Below, in pieces: positions 16,779 through 26,100 of a DNA stretch of 64,000 bases. Each line of letters starts with the position of its first letter. The stretch's first letter is position 1. The DNA lies in the NCBI RefSeq assembly GCF_033441515.1, contig NZ_JAWQJT010000002.1, forward strand, positions 1,364,001 to 1,428,000. Direction: 5' to 3'. This DNA comes from Amycolatopsis solani. Lineage in GTDB: Bacteria > Actinomycetota > Actinomycetes > Mycobacteriales > Pseudonocardiaceae. Position numbers and translations under genes: made by a program. Below the pieces are notes generated by a model. The model was not told the DNA's origin. It made no database searches and was given only the letters and a program-made list of their open reading frames with translations.

Positions 16779-18818
16779 ATGGCCGACCCGCACAAGCTCA
16801 CCCGACGCGGTTTCCTCGGTGGCGTCGCCGCCGCCGGCGCCCTCGGCGCCCTGCCGCCCGGTATGGCCGAGGCGCTCGCCGAGCCCCGCGCCACCGGCAG
16901 CCTCGCCGACGTCGAGCACGTCGTGGTCCTCATGCAGGAGAACCGTTCCTTCGACCACTACTACGGCACGATGCGCGGGGTCCGCGGCTACGGCGACCGC
17001 TCGGTGATCGTCCAGCCGAACGGCCAGGACGTCTTCCACCAGCCCGATTCCGGGCGCGGGGACGGGAAGTACCTGCTCCCGTTCCGGGTGGACACCACCA
17101 AAGTGGACGGTCAGGACCTCGGCGACCTCGGCCACGGCTGGTCCGACCAGCACCAGGCGATCGCCGGCGGCGCGAACAACGCGTGGGTCCCCGCCAAGGG
17201 CGAGATGACCATGGGCTACTTCGACCAGGGCGACATCCCGTTCCACCGCGCGCTCGCCGACGCGTTCACGGTGTGCGACCACTACTTCTGCTCGGTGCAG
17301 GGCCCGACCACGCCGAACCGGCTCTACCTGTTCACCGGCACGATCGACGCCGCCGGCCAGGCGGGCGGCCCGGCGAACTACAACCCGGCCGACTACAAGC
17401 CGGTCTTCCGCTGGACGACCTACCCGGAACGCCTGCAGCAGCAAGGGGTTTCGTGGAAGGTCTACGCCAACAAGGAGGTCGGCGACGCGGGCGGCTCGTT
17501 CGTCGGCGACTACGGTGACAACCCGCTGTGGCTCTTCCAGGCCTACCACCAGGACTACACGAGCGAACTGTCCCGGCGAGCCAGCGTCTTCAAGTCCTGG
17601 GGCCCGGATTCGGGCCAGGGCAAGAACGTCGACCACGTCCTCGCCGAGTTCAAAGCGGACTGCGCGAGCGGCTCGCTGCCGAAGGTGTCCTGGATCGTCG
17701 CGCCCTACGGCTACTGCGAGCACCCCGAAGCCCGGCCCGTCGACGGCGCCGCCTACACCCAGACCGTGCTCAACGCGTTGTGGGCCAACCCGAAGCTGTG
17801 GGAGTCCACAGTGGTCCTGATCAACTACGACGAGAACGACGGCTTCTTCGACCACGTCGCCCCGCCGATCGCGCCGTCCGGCACCACCGGCGAGTACATC
17901 GGCGGCCAGCCGATCGGCCTCGGCGCCCGCGTGCCGATGACGGTGATCTCGCCGTGGAGCCGCGGCGGGTGGGTCAGCTCCGAGGTCACCGACCACACGT
18001 CCGTGCTCCGGTTCCTGGAACGCTGGACCGGCGTGGCCGAGCCGAACATCAGCGCGTGGCGCCGCGCGATCTGCGGTGACCTCATGACCTGCTTCGACTT
18101 CGGCACGCCGGCCACGCAGATCCCGCTGCTGCCGGACACCGCCGCGCTGCGCAAGCAGGCCGACGACACGCAGAAGAAGCTGCCGAAGCCCGCCCCGCCC
18201 GCGGCCGGCAAGCAGCAGAACCCGGTGCAGGAAACGGGAACCCGGCCCGCCCGCGCGCTCCCCTACCGGCCGCTGGTCACGACGTCGCTGAGCGCCGACC
18301 GCAAGATCCTCACCACGACGTTCGCCAACCAGGGCACCGCGGCCGTGCAGCTGACGGCGTACCGCAACGACGGGCAGACCGACGGCCCGTGGCCCTACGA
18401 CGTCGCACCCGGGGCGCAGGTCAGCGACACCTGGCGGGTCCAGCTCTACGGCGGCGGCAAGTACGGCGTGGCGGTGCACGGGCCCAACCGGTTCCGCTGG
18501 GTGCTGGCCGGGGACGCGAACAGCGCCGGCGCGGGCGTCGACGTCCTCGGGAGCTACACCGCCGAGAACAAGCTGCGGCTGACCATGCGCAACGGCGGCA
18601 CGACGGCGGTCAAGCTCACGATCACCGCGAACCACTACCGCACCGACGGGCCGTGGACCTACGCCCTGGCCGCCGGGCAGACCGTGACCGACGACTGGAA
18701 CCCGGTCGCCTACGGGTCCGGCTGGTACGACCTGTCGGCCACCCTCGACGCCGACCCGAAGTTCCTGCGCCGGTTCAGCGGGCACCTCGAGACCGGAGCA
18801 CCGAGCATCACCGGCTAA
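16779..18818 (+). CDS. Tat-exported non-haemolytic phospholipase C
   Basis: A 679-aa secreted phosphoesterase of the bacterial phospholipase C family, expected to cleave phosphatidylcholine or related lipids and release phosphate-containing headgroups. The twin-arginine signal is TRRGFLGGVAAAGALG. The catalytic domain has VVLMQENRSFDHYYGTMRG and the active-site region NYDENDGFFDHVAPP. Two C-terminal DUF756-type beta repeats start near LVTTSLSADRKILTT and GSYTAENKLRLTM. A GTG directly precedes the ATG; I chose the ATG at 16779, which has better spacing from GGAGG. Confidence 0.94.
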   Translation: MADPHKLTRRGFLGGVAAAGALGALPPGMAEALAEPRATGSLADVEHVVVLMQENRSFDHYYGTMRGVRGYGDRSVIVQPNGQDVFHQPDSGRGDGKYLLPFRVDTTKVDGQDLGDLGHGWSDQHQAIAGGANNAWVPAKGEMTMGYFDQGDIPFHRALADAFTVCDHYFCSVQGPTTPNRLYLFTGTIDAAGQAGGPANYNPADYKPVFRWTTYPERLQQQGVSWKVYANKEVGDAGGSFVGDYGDNPLWLFQAYHQDYTSELSRRASVFKSWGPDSGQGKNVDHVLAEFKADCASGSLPKVSWIVAPYGYCEHPEARPVDGAAYTQTVLNALWANPKLWESTVVLINYDENDGFFDHVAPPIAPSGTTGEYIGGQPIGLGARVPMTVISPWSRGGWVSSEVTDHTSVLRFLERWTGVAEPNISAWRRAICGDLMTCFDFGTPATQIPLLPDTAALRKQADDTQKKLPKPAPPAAGKQQNPVQETGTRPARALPYRPLVTTSLSADRKILTTTFANQGTAAVQLTAYRNDGQTDGPWPYDVAPGAQVSDTWRVQLYGGGKYGVAVHGPNRFRWVLAGDANSAGAGVDVLGSYTAENKLRLTMRNGGTTAVKLTITANHYRTDGPWTYALAAGQTVTDDWNPVAYGSGWYDLSATLDADPKFLRRFSGHLETGAPSITG

Positions 18819-18937
18819 TCGTTCACATCCATGACTGCCGTTCAGTCCATTGACGGACGTCGCCGGGGTCGCCTATAAAGGGAACGTCCGGGTGTACGCC
18901 GCAACACCTCCGCTGTCCCCTTTTCCGGAGGCCATTG

Positions 18938-20395
18938 GTGTCCCCACGAAGTGCCGTTTTCCTCGGTACCGCCACCGTTTCCGCCGCCGCGGTCGCCCTC
19001 GCCCTCACCGGCGGGATGACCGCGGCGGCGGCGTCGGCGAACCTCTCCGCCACCTTCGCGCAGTCGTCGGTCTGGACCGGCGGCTACGGCGGCGGCTACA
19101 CGATCGCCAACCGCGGCGACGCGCCCGCCACCGGCTGGACGGTCGAGTTCGACCTGCCCGCCGGCTCCGCGGTGACCAGCTCGTGGAGCTCGGTGAAGAC
19201 GCAGGCCGGGCCGCACTACAAGTTCACCAACGCCGGGTTCAACGGCACGGTCGCCCCCGGCGCCACCGCGAGTTTCGGCTTCACCGTCTCGGGCGCCGGG
19301 CAGCCCGCCGGGTGCACGATCAACGGCGCCGCGTGCACCGGCGGCGGTCAGGTCACGACCACCCCGACGACGCCCACGACCACGCCACCGCCGACCACGA
19401 CCACCACGCCCCCGCCGAGCGGTGACACCGTGAACGTCTCGACGGCCGCCCAGCTGCAGGCCGCGCTGGCGAACGCGGCGCCGGGCCAGGCGATCAAGCT
19501 GGCGGCCGGCACCTACCGCGGCTCGTTCGTCACGACGAAGCCCGGCACGGCGGCGAAACCGATCACCCTTTCGGGGCCGTCGACCGCCGTCCTGATCAAC
19601 GACGGCCCGTCCGGGGACGCCCCCGACTGCCCGGCGCCCACCGCGGGCTGGGACTCGGGCTACGGCCTGTGGCTGTCCGGCGCGCCGTACTGGACCCTGA
19701 CCGGCTTCACAGTCCAGGAGTCCAAGAAGGGCATCGTCGTCGACAACTCCCCGCACACCACCATCGACGGCGTGAACGTCAACCACGTCGACGAAGAGGC
19801 GATCCACTTCCGCCGGTCGTCGGCCGACAGCGTGCTCAAGAACTCCACGATCACCTACACCGGGCTCGTCCAGCCCGGCTACGGCGAGGGCGTCTACCTC
19901 GGCTCGGCCAACTCGAACTGGGGCTGCCACGGCAATTCCGGCGGCGTCGACCGCGGCGACCGGATCCAGGTGCTGGGCAACCACATCGGCCCGTTCATCG
20001 CGGCGGAGCCCATCGACGTCAAGGAAGGCACCTTCGACGGGCTGATCCGCGGCAACACCTTCGACGGGCGCGGGATCAGCGGCGAGAACTCGGCCGACTC
20101 CTGGATCGACGTCAAGGGCATCGGCTACACGATCGAGGACAACACCGGCACGTTCTCCTCGCCCGGCACGTTCGCCAACGGCTACGAGAACCACAACACC
20201 AGCACGAGCCCGTCCTTCGACAACGGCTGCGGGAACGTCTGGCGGAACAACAAGTCCGACCTCGGCGGAGTGGGCGCCTACGCGATCAAGATCAGCTCGG
20301 TGTCGAAGTGCGCGGCCAACCCGAACGTGGTGTACGCCTCGAACACCGTGACGAACGCCAAGTCGGGCCTGACGAACATCCCGGTCACGCCGTAG
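18938..20395 (+). CDS. Secreted CBM2 plus right-handed beta-helix protein, probable polysaccharide lyase or hydrolase
   Basis: A 485-aa exported protein with a signal peptide, a CBM2-type cellulose/chitin-binding module (about residues 35-130, with the conserved SVWTGGYGGGYTIANRGDAPATGW) and a Thr/Pro linker. A parallel beta-helix domain follows, with turns such as WTLTGFTVQESKKGIVVDNSPH. The fold is typical of pectate lyases and related enzymes, but I see no decisive family motif, so the activity is open. The GTG at 18938 is six bases after GGAGG; an adjacent TTG at 18935 is too close. Confidence 0.85.
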   Translation: MSPRSAVFLGTATVSAAAVALALTGGMTAAAASANLSATFAQSSVWTGGYGGGYTIANRGDAPATGWTVEFDLPAGSAVTSSWSSVKTQAGPHYKFTNAGFNGTVAPGATASFGFTVSGAGQPAGCTINGAACTGGGQVTTTPTTPTTTPPPTTTTTPPPSGDTVNVSTAAQLQAALANAAPGQAIKLAAGTYRGSFVTTKPGTAAKPITLSGPSTAVLINDGPSGDAPDCPAPTAGWDSGYGLWLSGAPYWTLTGFTVQESKKGIVVDNSPHTTIDGVNVNHVDEEAIHFRRSSADSVLKNSTITYTGLVQPGYGEGVYLGSANSNWGCHGNSGGVDRGDRIQVLGNHIGPFIAAEPIDVKEGTFDGLIRGNTFDGRGISGENSADSWIDVKGIGYTIEDNTGTFSSPGTFANGYENHNTSTSPSFDNGCGNVWRNNKSDLGGVGAYAIKISSVSKCAANPNVVYASNTVTNAKSGLTNIPVTP

Positions 20396-20406
20396 TCCTC
20401 CCCCGG

Positions 20407-20544
20407 CTACAGGTGCATGGCCAGCCAGAGGGCCACCCACGCGGCGGCGGCGGTCAGGGCGCCCGCCGCCGCCGCGAGGAGCACCCGCTGCAGGCCGCGG
20501 GCGGGTTTCGCCGGTGTCTCGATGTGGTCCATGAAGTCGATCAT
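20407..20544 (-). CDS. Possible small single-pass membrane protein
   Basis: A 45-aa reading frame, MIDFMDHIETPAKPARG followed by a 25-residue hydrophobic helix ending ALWLAMHL. It is convergent with the beta-helix gene. No convincing ribosome site precedes either ATG (20544 or 20532), so the call rests on the acidic N-terminus plus single helix. It may not be expressed. Confidence 0.4.
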   Translation of the reverse strand: MIDFMDHIETPAKPARGLQRVLLAAAAGALTAAAAWVALWLAMHL

Positions 20545-20749
20545 GAACCACGTACGCCGATCACGACAGCCGGCGCGCCCATCCGGGCGACCCCTGCGCG
20601 GGGTACCCCGGGCGACGCACGTCACCCCGCGAACTGGAACTCCCGCCCGGCCGGCTCGTTGTACTTGGTGGCGGCGCGGGTGAGACCCCCGCCCCGAAAT
20701 CCCCCGTTCCCTCCCGGGGTTCCCCCGTGCTCCTGGGCGGGAACGGGCC

Positions 20750-21544
20750 TCACGGCACGATCGCGTCGACGTACCCGCCGTCGACGCGCACGGCGGCACC
20801 GGTCGTGGCCGAGGCGAACGGGGAACTCAAGTACACCACCAGGTGCGCGATCTCCTCGGGCTCGATCAGCCGCTGCAGCAACGACTGCGGCCGGTAGCGC
20901 TTCATGAATTCGCGCTGCGCCTCGTCCCACGGCAGGTCGTCGCCGACCAGCTCGTGCACGAAGTCTTCGACGCCGCCGGTGTGCGTCGGCCCGGCGATCA
21001 CCGCGTTGACCGTCACGCCGGTGCCCGCCGCGTGCTTGGCGAACCCGCGGGAGACGCCGAGCAACGCCGTCTTCGACACTCCATAGTGGATCATCTCGGC
21101 CGGGATCACGATCGCGGAGTCGCTGGCGATGTACTGGATCCGGCCCCAGCCGCGGCCGGTCATCCCGGGCAGGTAGGCGCGGGTGAGCCGCACCGCGGCC
21201 AGGACGTTGACCTCGAAGTAGCGGCGCCAGTCGGCGTCGGTGATGTCGAGGGGTTCCTGGGCACCGAAGATGCCGAGGTTGTTGACCAGGATGTCGGCGT
21301 CCGGCACCTCCTCGACGACCTGCGCGGCGCCCGCCTCGTCCGAGACGTCGCCCGGCGCCGGGAGGAAGGCCGCGTCCGGCAGGTCCTCCCGCAGCCGCGC
21401 GATGGCCTTGTGGACGCCCGTCTCACTCCGGCCGTTGATCGCGACGCGGGCGCCCGCGGCCGCGAGCCCCGCCGCGATCGCCGAGCCGATGCCCTGCGTG
21501 GACCCGGTCACCAGTGCCGTTTTCCCGCTCAGGTCGACCCGCAT
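20750..21544 (-). CDS. Short-chain dehydrogenase/reductase
   Basis: A 264-aa classical SDR. The NAD(P)-binding motif is TGSTQGIGSAIA, the structural NNLG motif is present, and the catalytic Tyr-Lys is in YGVSK. The usual catalytic Ser falls in the IASDSAIVIP segment. The C-terminal GAAVRVDGGYV is typical of the family. ATG at 21544 follows GAAAGGG. It is divergent from the LysE-type gene; the substrate cannot be predicted. Confidence 0.92.
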   Translation of the reverse strand: MRVDLSGKTALVTGSTQGIGSAIAAGLAAAGARVAINGRSETGVHKAIARLREDLPDAAFLPAPGDVSDEAGAAQVVEEVPDADILVNNLGIFGAQEPLDITDADWRRYFEVNVLAAVRLTRAYLPGMTGRGWGRIQYIASDSAIVIPAEMIHYGVSKTALLGVSRGFAKHAAGTGVTVNAVIAGPTHTGGVEDFVHELVGDDLPWDEAQREFMKRYRPQSLLQRLIEPEEIAHLVVYLSSPFASATTGAAVRVDGGYVDAIVP

Positions 21545-21758
21545 CGTGAAAGCCCTTTCTCCACTCCGGCGTCCCGCTCCCGGCCGATTCAAGCACAGCC
21601 GCCCGGCGCGCACCGGCTGGAAAACCGGTTGCCCGGCCCGGCCCGCGGCTACACCATCGGCGCATGACTTCCTGCCGCCCGCCGCTCCTGCCGACCGCCG
21701 CGACCACCGCGACGGCGCGGCAGCAGCGCCGTCCCCGCACGTCGAGCTCACCCCGGCC

Positions 21759-22376
21759 GTGACCGCCGCGCTGCTGGCCGGCCTGGTCGCCGGCTACGGC
21801 ATCGCGATCCCGGTCGGCGCCGTGGGCAGCTACCTGGTCGCCCTGACCGCTCGCACCTCGCTCAAGACGGGGTTCGCGGCCGCCCTCGGCGTCGCCACGG
21901 CCGACGGCGTGTACGCGTTGGTGGCCGTGCTCGGCGGCGCGGCGGTCGCGGCTCTCGTCACGCCGATCGCCGGGCCGCTGCGGCTGGTCTCGGCGGGGAT
22001 CCTCGTCGTGCTGGCGGTCCGCGGGGCCGTGCTGGCCCTGCGGTCGCACCGCGCCGACGGCGAACGGCCCGTGACCCCGGTGGCACCCGGGCGCGCTTAT
22101 GCCAGTTTCCTCGGCATCACGCTCGTCAACCCGGCGACGGTCGTCTACTTCGCCGCGCTGGTCGTCGGCGGTCACGCCGGCACCGCGGTGCCGGCCTTCG
22201 AGCAAGCGGCGTTCGTGCTGGCCGCGTTCGCCGCCTCGGCGAGCTGGCAAGCCCTCCTGGCGGGCGGCGGCGCGTTGCTCGGGCGAGTCCTCACCGGACC
22301 GCGCGGGCGGCTGGTGACGGCGCTGGCGTCGAGTGCGGTGATCACCGCGCTCGCCGTCCGACTTGTCCTGACTTGA
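21759..22376 (+). CDS. LysE-family exporter
   Basis: A protein of about 205 aa with roughly six hydrophobic helices and the family features GIAIPVGAVGSYLVALTARTSLKTGFAAALGVATADGVYA and the FLGITLVNPATVVYFAALV segment. This family exports amino acids or related metabolites. The frame is open far upstream; GTG at 21759 is chosen because it precedes the first helix and gives a normal length, but there is no strong ribosome site, so the start is uncertain. Confidence 0.85.
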   Translation: MTAALLAGLVAGYGIAIPVGAVGSYLVALTARTSLKTGFAAALGVATADGVYALVAVLGGAAVAALVTPIAGPLRLVSAGILVVLAVRGAVLALRSHRADGERPVTPVAPGRAYASFLGITLVNPATVVYFAALVVGGHAGTAVPAFEQAAFVLAAFAASASWQALLAGGGALLGRVLTGPRGRLVTALASSAVITALAVRLVLT

Positions 22377-22484
22377 GCGAAACCCGTTGCCCTGTAATGG
22401 TTTGTCCGCCTCTCCGGCGCACTTCGGGAGACGTTTCCCGCGCCGCGGCGGCGTTAGGCTCGGGCTCGACGACAGGAGGCGGTC

Positions 22485-23189
22485 ATGGACATGCCGATGA
22501 CGGCGACGTCGGGCTGGGACACCGCGGGAGCCGTCCTGATAGTGCTCTGGGCACTGGCCATGGGGGCCGCGGTCGGCGTGCTGGCGTACGCGAACCGCGG
22601 ACCGGTGCGGCCGTGGGTGTACCGCGGCTCGGCGGCGGTGATCGGCATCGGCGTGCTCGGGCAGCTCGGCCACGTCCAGGAGCACATCGCCCAGGCCGGT
22701 TACTGGCTCGGGCACCCGAACGCGCCGGCGTGGATGACGCCGTGGGGCACCGGGCTCGCGAACGGCCTGCAGCTGGTGCTGCCGGACCGGCCGACCTTCG
22801 GGATGGAGCTGCTGCACCTGACCGGCAACTTCATCTTCCTGGCCGGCCTCGCGGGCGTCATGGTGATCACGCGGCGGGCGCTGAAGACCCGCGCCCGCCG
22901 GTGGGCGAAGATGGGCGTGTGGATGCAGGGTCTGCACGGGCTCGAGCACCTCGTCCTCACGCTGTCGGTGGCGTTCGGTTCGCGCGCCATCGGGCTGTCG
23001 ACGTTCTTCGGGCTCGTCGGCCCCGGGCCGGGCCTGACGACCTACCGCGTCTGGTGGCACTTCGCCGCGAACGTCGCGGGCTCGATCATCTTCGGGCTGG
23101 CGCTGTACCACCTGTGGCGGGAACGCCGGGAAGTGCGGGCGACGTTCTTCGTGCGCCCGCTCCCCGAACTCACCCGGCAGGCGGCGTAG
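22485..23189 (+). CDS. Multi-spanning membrane protein, possibly DUF6008 family
   Basis: A 234-aa protein with about five to six hydrophobic segments and several histidines in or near helices (GHVQEHIAQA, ELLHLTGN, QGLHGLEHLVL, VWWHFAAN). The His pattern might suggest metal or haem ligands, but this is speculation. GACAGGAGG precedes the ATG. I believe it matches an actinobacterial family of unknown function; the DUF number is from memory. Its 3' end overlaps the convergent GH35 gene by 20 bases. Confidence 0.8.
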   Translation: MDMPMTATSGWDTAGAVLIVLWALAMGAAVGVLAYANRGPVRPWVYRGSAAVIGIGVLGQLGHVQEHIAQAGYWLGHPNAPAWMTPWGTGLANGLQLVLPDRPTFGMELLHLTGNFIFLAGLAGVMVITRRALKTRARRWAKMGVWMQGLHGLEHLVLTLSVAFGSRAIGLSTFFGLVGPGPGLTTYRVWWHFAANVAGSIIFGLALYHLWRERREVRATFFVRPLPELTRQAA

Positions 23190-26100
23190 CGCACGTCAGC
23201 GTCGGCACCGCCCAGTCCGCGTGGTCGTTGCCGTTGCCGTCGCCGCCGTCGGTCACCAGCAGGTCGACGACCTGCGCGCCGGTGACGTCGACGTCGATCG
23301 GCACGGCCGCCTGGCCGCCGCGGAGCACCGGCGTCGTGACGCGGGTCGTGCCGTCCACGGAGACGCTGAAGGCGACGCTGCCGCCGGTGCCGGTTTCGCC
23401 GTCGACCCCGGCCGAAGCCGTCAGCCGGGTGCACGCGCCCGCCAGGTAGAGCTGGACGTCGCTCGCCGCGTGGACGCCGAGGCCCTTCGCGTAGGACACC
23501 CCGCCGATGGTCATCGGCTTGCCGTCCCCCGCGTTCGCCTCGCCGTTGCTGGTGTCGCGCTCGACCGGGCCCCAGCCGTTCGTCGCGGTCAGGAACGGCA
23601 GCGAGCTCACCGCGACCTGGCCCGCCGGTGGCGCGGGCGGCACCGCGCCGACGATCCGTTCCCCGGTCACCGAACCCGGGCGCCCGGCCTGCCGGTACGC
23701 CACCGCGACCTTCAGTGCCGCGGTGTCCACTGTGGATGGCGGGGTCACCGTCCAGGTGAACGTCGCCGAACCGCCGCCGTCCACGCGCGCGGCCGACGGC
23801 GGCGACGCGGGACCGGCCGTCCACCCGGCGGGCACGGTCAGCGCGGGCTTGACGTCGAACGCCGCCGGCGCGCCCGCCGGGACCCGGACGGTCGCCGTCG
23901 CGGTGAAGCTCTTGCCGCCGGACGCGGTGTCCGGCGCGGTCAGCGAAACACCCGCGGTGGGCGCCGGCGGCAGCGCGTACCGCGCGGGGTCGTAGCCGGG
24001 TGAGGCGTTCGGCCGGACGGTCAGCGGCGAGCGGTGGCTGCCGTAGTTCGTCCAGGCGATCTTGCCGAGCCCGCCGGTGCTGCCGTCGAGGTTCCACACC
24101 GCGACCGCGATCGTGTTGTGCCCGTTGGGGTTCAGGACCCCGTTCGGGATCGGGAAGCTGTGCTGCGGCCCGAGGTAGTTGACGTACTGGCCGAGCTGCC
24201 AGCCGTTGACGAAGAGCAGGGCGCGGTACTGCCGACCCGGGTCGTCGGTGATCGTCAGGCCGAGCGAAGTGTCCTGGCCGCGCGGCAGATCGAGGTCGGC
24301 GGTGGTCCGGTACCACGAAACGCCGGGGGTGGGATCCGTTGCCGGCAGGGAGGCCGGGGCCCACTGCCGGTCCGGGAAGCCGGGCAGCGACCAGCCGGCG
24401 CGCTCGCCGTAGAGGCCGCCGGTGTTGAGCGGACCGCGGACCGGGTCGAGGCCGGTCTCGCCGCCGCGGACGCCCTGCAGCCGCCAGGTGACCGACGTCA
24501 GCGGCGCTCCGGTGAGCCGGGCGGCGGTGAGCCCGCGGGCGGCCTTGTTCCCGTTGGCGGCGCCGTAGTCCTCCTCGTGGCCCATGTTCACGGTCAGCAC
24601 GGAGACCTCGTTCTCGCCCGTGCGCAAGGTGCCCGCCGGGAAGGTGAACGTGTGCTGGGCGTCCGTGGAGCTGCCGAGGAAGACGCCGTTGAGCCACGCC
24701 GAGAACGCGCCGGCCGGGCCGCCGCTCTGGCTCGCCAGGGTGATCCCGGTCTGCGCGCCGGAGCCGGTGAACCGGCCGCGGTACCAGGTGTTGCCGGTGT
24801 GGAAGCCGTAGTCGTCGGCGAACAGCACCGGTTTCGTGCCGAGCGCGGTCGAGCTGTTGGTGGTCTCCTTGTCGGCCACCGGCCACGCCGAGTCGTCGAA
24901 GCCCGGCTGGCTTTCCGGCGACTCCTGCTGGTGCTTCCAGCCGGTCAAGGCGGGCAGCGTCACCGGCTGGGCGGTCGGCGCGGTGCCGGTCAGGCTGCCG
25001 CTCGGCGTCGGCTTCACCGGTACCGGGGAACCGTTCCACAGCACCGACTTCGCCGGGCCGAAGACCTCGAGCGCGCCGTCGGTCCCGGTGTCGCCGGTGA
25101 GCGCGAGGGTGCCGTTCCGCGACGTCGCCGTGCGGACCAGATCGGTGCCGCGGACCAGGACCGGCCCCGCCGCGGTGTCCTGGCGCCAGAACGTCGCCGC
25201 CGTCGCCTTGTCGGCGAGCAGCAGGAGCAGCGGCCGCGCGCCGGGTGCGGTGACGAGCACGCGGGCCAGGCCGTCGTGGGTGTAGTTCAGCCGCAGGTCG
25301 CCGCGGGCGGCGTCCCAGGTGGACGTCGCGGCGCCGCCGAGGACCCGCACCGACGGCTGCCGCGCGAACCGCAGCACGGTCTCCCCCGGCCCGCCGTGGT
25401 CGCCGTAGAGGACGGCGACGTCCCGGGCGCCGTCGGCCGCGCTCGTCATGACTTCGGACGTCGAGTACTGCAGCCGCGCGGCCCCGAGGTCGTAGCCGGC
25501 GACGAGGATCTTCGACTGGCGGCCGTTCAGCGTGATGCCGGTGCCCGGCTGCTGCGGCACGACCGGGTAGTAGTCGCCGCTGCCTTCGAGGAGGTCGACG
25601 GCGTCCACGACGACGAACGGCCCGGTGGCCTTGGCGTTCTTCTGCCCGGTGACGGCGATCTTCAGCGTGTGCGCCCCGGCGGGCAGGTTCCGGGCCTCGT
25701 AGCCGGTGACCTGGTTCTGCTTGCTCGCGGCGTAGAGGTCCACGGTGTCCACTTGGGATCCGTCGAGGAAGACGTCGGCGATGCCGTGACTCGGGTCCTT
25801 CGAGGTCACCCAGCGGATCCCGGTGCCGGTGAAGGGGATGCTGACGCTGTCGCCGGTCACCTCCGAAAAGGACTCGGTGTGCTGGTAGTCGCCGCCGGTG
25901 TAGTTCACCTCCGGCCCGACGTGGCTCCAGGTTCCGGTGTAGCCGACCTCGGTGGCGCGGTCGTCGTAGGTGTAGCCGGCGTGCGCGGCGAGGTCGAGCG
26001 CGATGCTCGTGGTGTTCGTGGCGGTCGACGTCGAATCGGTGTGCCGCAGGGTGTGGAACTGCGTTCGGGTGTCGGGGTTGATCCGCGCGGTGTCGGTGAG